Program-made: the position numbers and the translations under genes | Source: Komagataeibacter xylinus | GTDB lineage: Bacteria > Pseudomonadota > Alphaproteobacteria > Acetobacterales > Acetobacteraceae | NCBI RefSeq assembly: GCF_009834365.1 | Contig: NZ_CP041348.1 | Location: 2,517,001 to 2,581,000 of the forward strand | Reading direction: 5' to 3' | DNA length: 64,000 nt | The notes under the pieces: generated by a model | The model's database searches: none | Told to the model about the DNA's origin: nothing | The model's input: the letters and a program-made list of their open reading frames with translations, nothing else | Shown here: piece after piece, positions 61,391 to 64,000 of the stretch | How the letters are laid out: every line of letters begins with the position of its first letter | Position numbering within the stretch: the stretch's first letter is position 1

Positions 61391-62200
61391 TTACAGCACC
61401 GGCGGGAGGTCAATCCACGCCAGATGCCCCCCCTTGCCAGCCCCGGTATCGGTAAAGATGGCCCGCCCGCCCATGCGGCCGTGGCGCACCCAGGGCCGCC
61501 CGTCGGTGGAGCGGCGGTCATGCCCGCAATAGACCGTATAGCCCGGCGGAATATGATCGACCCAGTTCAGCCTGCGCTCGGGGTAGCCATCCTTCTGCAT
61601 GCGGCCCGTCGTCTCGCCAAACAGGGCGCGTGACAGCAGGGGCGTGACCGTGCCCAGCCCCGGCGGCGGCAGTTCGCCCAGCATGCGGGCATGAAAGCCG
61701 CCATGCACGAATATGGACTGCCCCAGCACGATCCACGCGGGCGCGCGGGCAAGATCGGCCAGCGCGCGCTGGTACACGTCGCTGTTCTCCTCGCGCAAAA
61801 AGGCGGCCAGCGTTTCCATCAGCGGCGGGTCGCGGCGCATCTTGCGGCCCTGCAGCGCGCGGGCCAGCTTGCGGTCATGGTTGCCCAGTATGAACAGGCC
61901 GCGCCCTTCATCGATCAGGCGCTGCATCAGCCGGAACGCGCCCGCGCTGTCCGGCCCGTAATCCACCAGGTCGCCCAGTTGTATGACAAACCGGTCGGTC
62001 GCGGCAGCATGGCGGAAGGCATGCAGGTCGCCATGCACGTCGCCCACCACGCGCAGGGGGCGACCGGCCAGCAGCCCTGCCAGCGGGTGCGCAGGCAGGG
62101 GAGGAGGGCCTGGAGGCATGGCGGCTTCCCGCTCGGCGGGGGACGGTAATATGGCATCCCGTGCCATGACAGGCCGATGAGAGGGAAATCGACGTCTCAA
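61391..62200 (-). CDS. Metallophosphoesterase (serine/threonine phosphatase-like)
   Basis: A 269-residue calcineurin-type phosphatase. The metal-binding motifs run VVGDVHGDLHAFRHA near residue 53 (D-x-H), IQLGDLVDYGPDS near 75 (G-D-x-x-D-x-G), LFILGNHDRKLARAL near 101 (G-N-H-D/E), SIFVHGGFHARML near 162 and VYCGHDRRST near 224 (G-H). I placed the start at the TTG at 62200, because AGGAGAG is ten bases upstream; ATG codons at 62167 or 62119 would also leave the whole domain. The substrate is unknown. It heads the leftward run to citrate synthase, and aarC is divergent from it. Confidence 0.83.
   Translation of the reverse strand: MRRRFPSHRPVMARDAILPSPAEREAAMPPGPPPLPAHPLAGLLAGRPLRVVGDVHGDLHAFRHAAATDRFVIQLGDLVDYGPDSAGAFRLMQRLIDEGRGLFILGNHDRKLARALQGRKMRRDPPLMETLAAFLREENSDVYQRALADLARAPAWIVLGQSIFVHGGFHARMLGELPPPGLGTVTPLLSRALFGETTGRMQKDGYPERRLNWVDHIPPGYTVYCGHDRRSTDGRPWVRHGRMGGRAIFTDTGAGKGGHLAWIDLPPVL

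Positions 62201-64000
<1,800 letters not shown>

Overview
The window looks like chromosome from a cellulose-type acetic acid bacterium (Acetobacteraceae, most likely Komagataeibacter/Gluconacetobacter). The grounds are high-GC alphaproteobacterial housekeeping genes, the acetic-acid-resistance pair citrate synthase (aarA type) and succinyl-CoA:acetate CoA-transferase (aarC) at the right end, IS1031-like insertion sequence remnants (a family first known from Acetobacter xylinum), and a nitric-oxide/c-di-GMP sensing locus of a kind that could bear on cellulose control. The genus is inferred; no rRNA is present.

Layout. 1-9.0 kb: end of an AI-2E-type permease, sulfurtransferase, cystathionine beta-lyase, zinc alcohol dehydrogenase, small secreted proteins, a translationally coupled pair of unknown genes whose second member is broken (4358-5270), a large membrane protein and a sugar porter. 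9.0-18.3 kb: an IS630 element placed exactly on the shared stop codons of two convergent genes, a hemolysin III-like protein, a DUF2075 NTPase, several small proteins, a GPH-type symporter, a secreted peptidoglycan-binding protein and an IS1031-like stub. 18.3-23.1 kb: an H-NOX gene coupled to a GAF-GGDEF-EAL gene that is split by an IS5-family element, followed by an IS1031-like remnant and tRNA-Met(CAT). 23.4-31.2 kb: MscS channel, UppP, an MCE (MlaD-like) protein, an aminotransferase, then a DUF4870-like gene split by a 3.1 kb composite element. That element is two inverted IS5-family copies around a truncated haemagglutinin/CdiA-like fragment and an AT-rich SUFU-like immunity gene. 31.3-64 kb is mostly core genome: ATP-grasp/DedA pair, mltB-dac-tmk-holB-metG-tatD-MBL run, guaB, rsmB, a CPA1-type antiporter, a YkuD protein, an OmpR-type regulator, xthA/uvrC, pgsA, moaD-moaE, nrdA, a methyltransferase, ispB, murI-pyrE, a Fur-box-preceded small gene, and the metallophosphatase-chorismate mutase-sixA-citrate synthase run opposite aarC.

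How the parts connect. The right end carries two key enzymes of the acetate-resistant TCA variant, divergently arranged. The tmk-metG run shows ATGA-type overlaps and tight spacing typical of one operon. The accessory islands show heavy IS traffic: at least five elements or remnants, of which two split genes (the H-NOX-partner cyclase and DUF4870) and one spares both neighbours by regenerating their stops. A family of palindromic intergenic repeats (four copies at 43.3, 47.1, 54.4 and 56.6 kb) lies just downstream of genes and probably acts as terminators.
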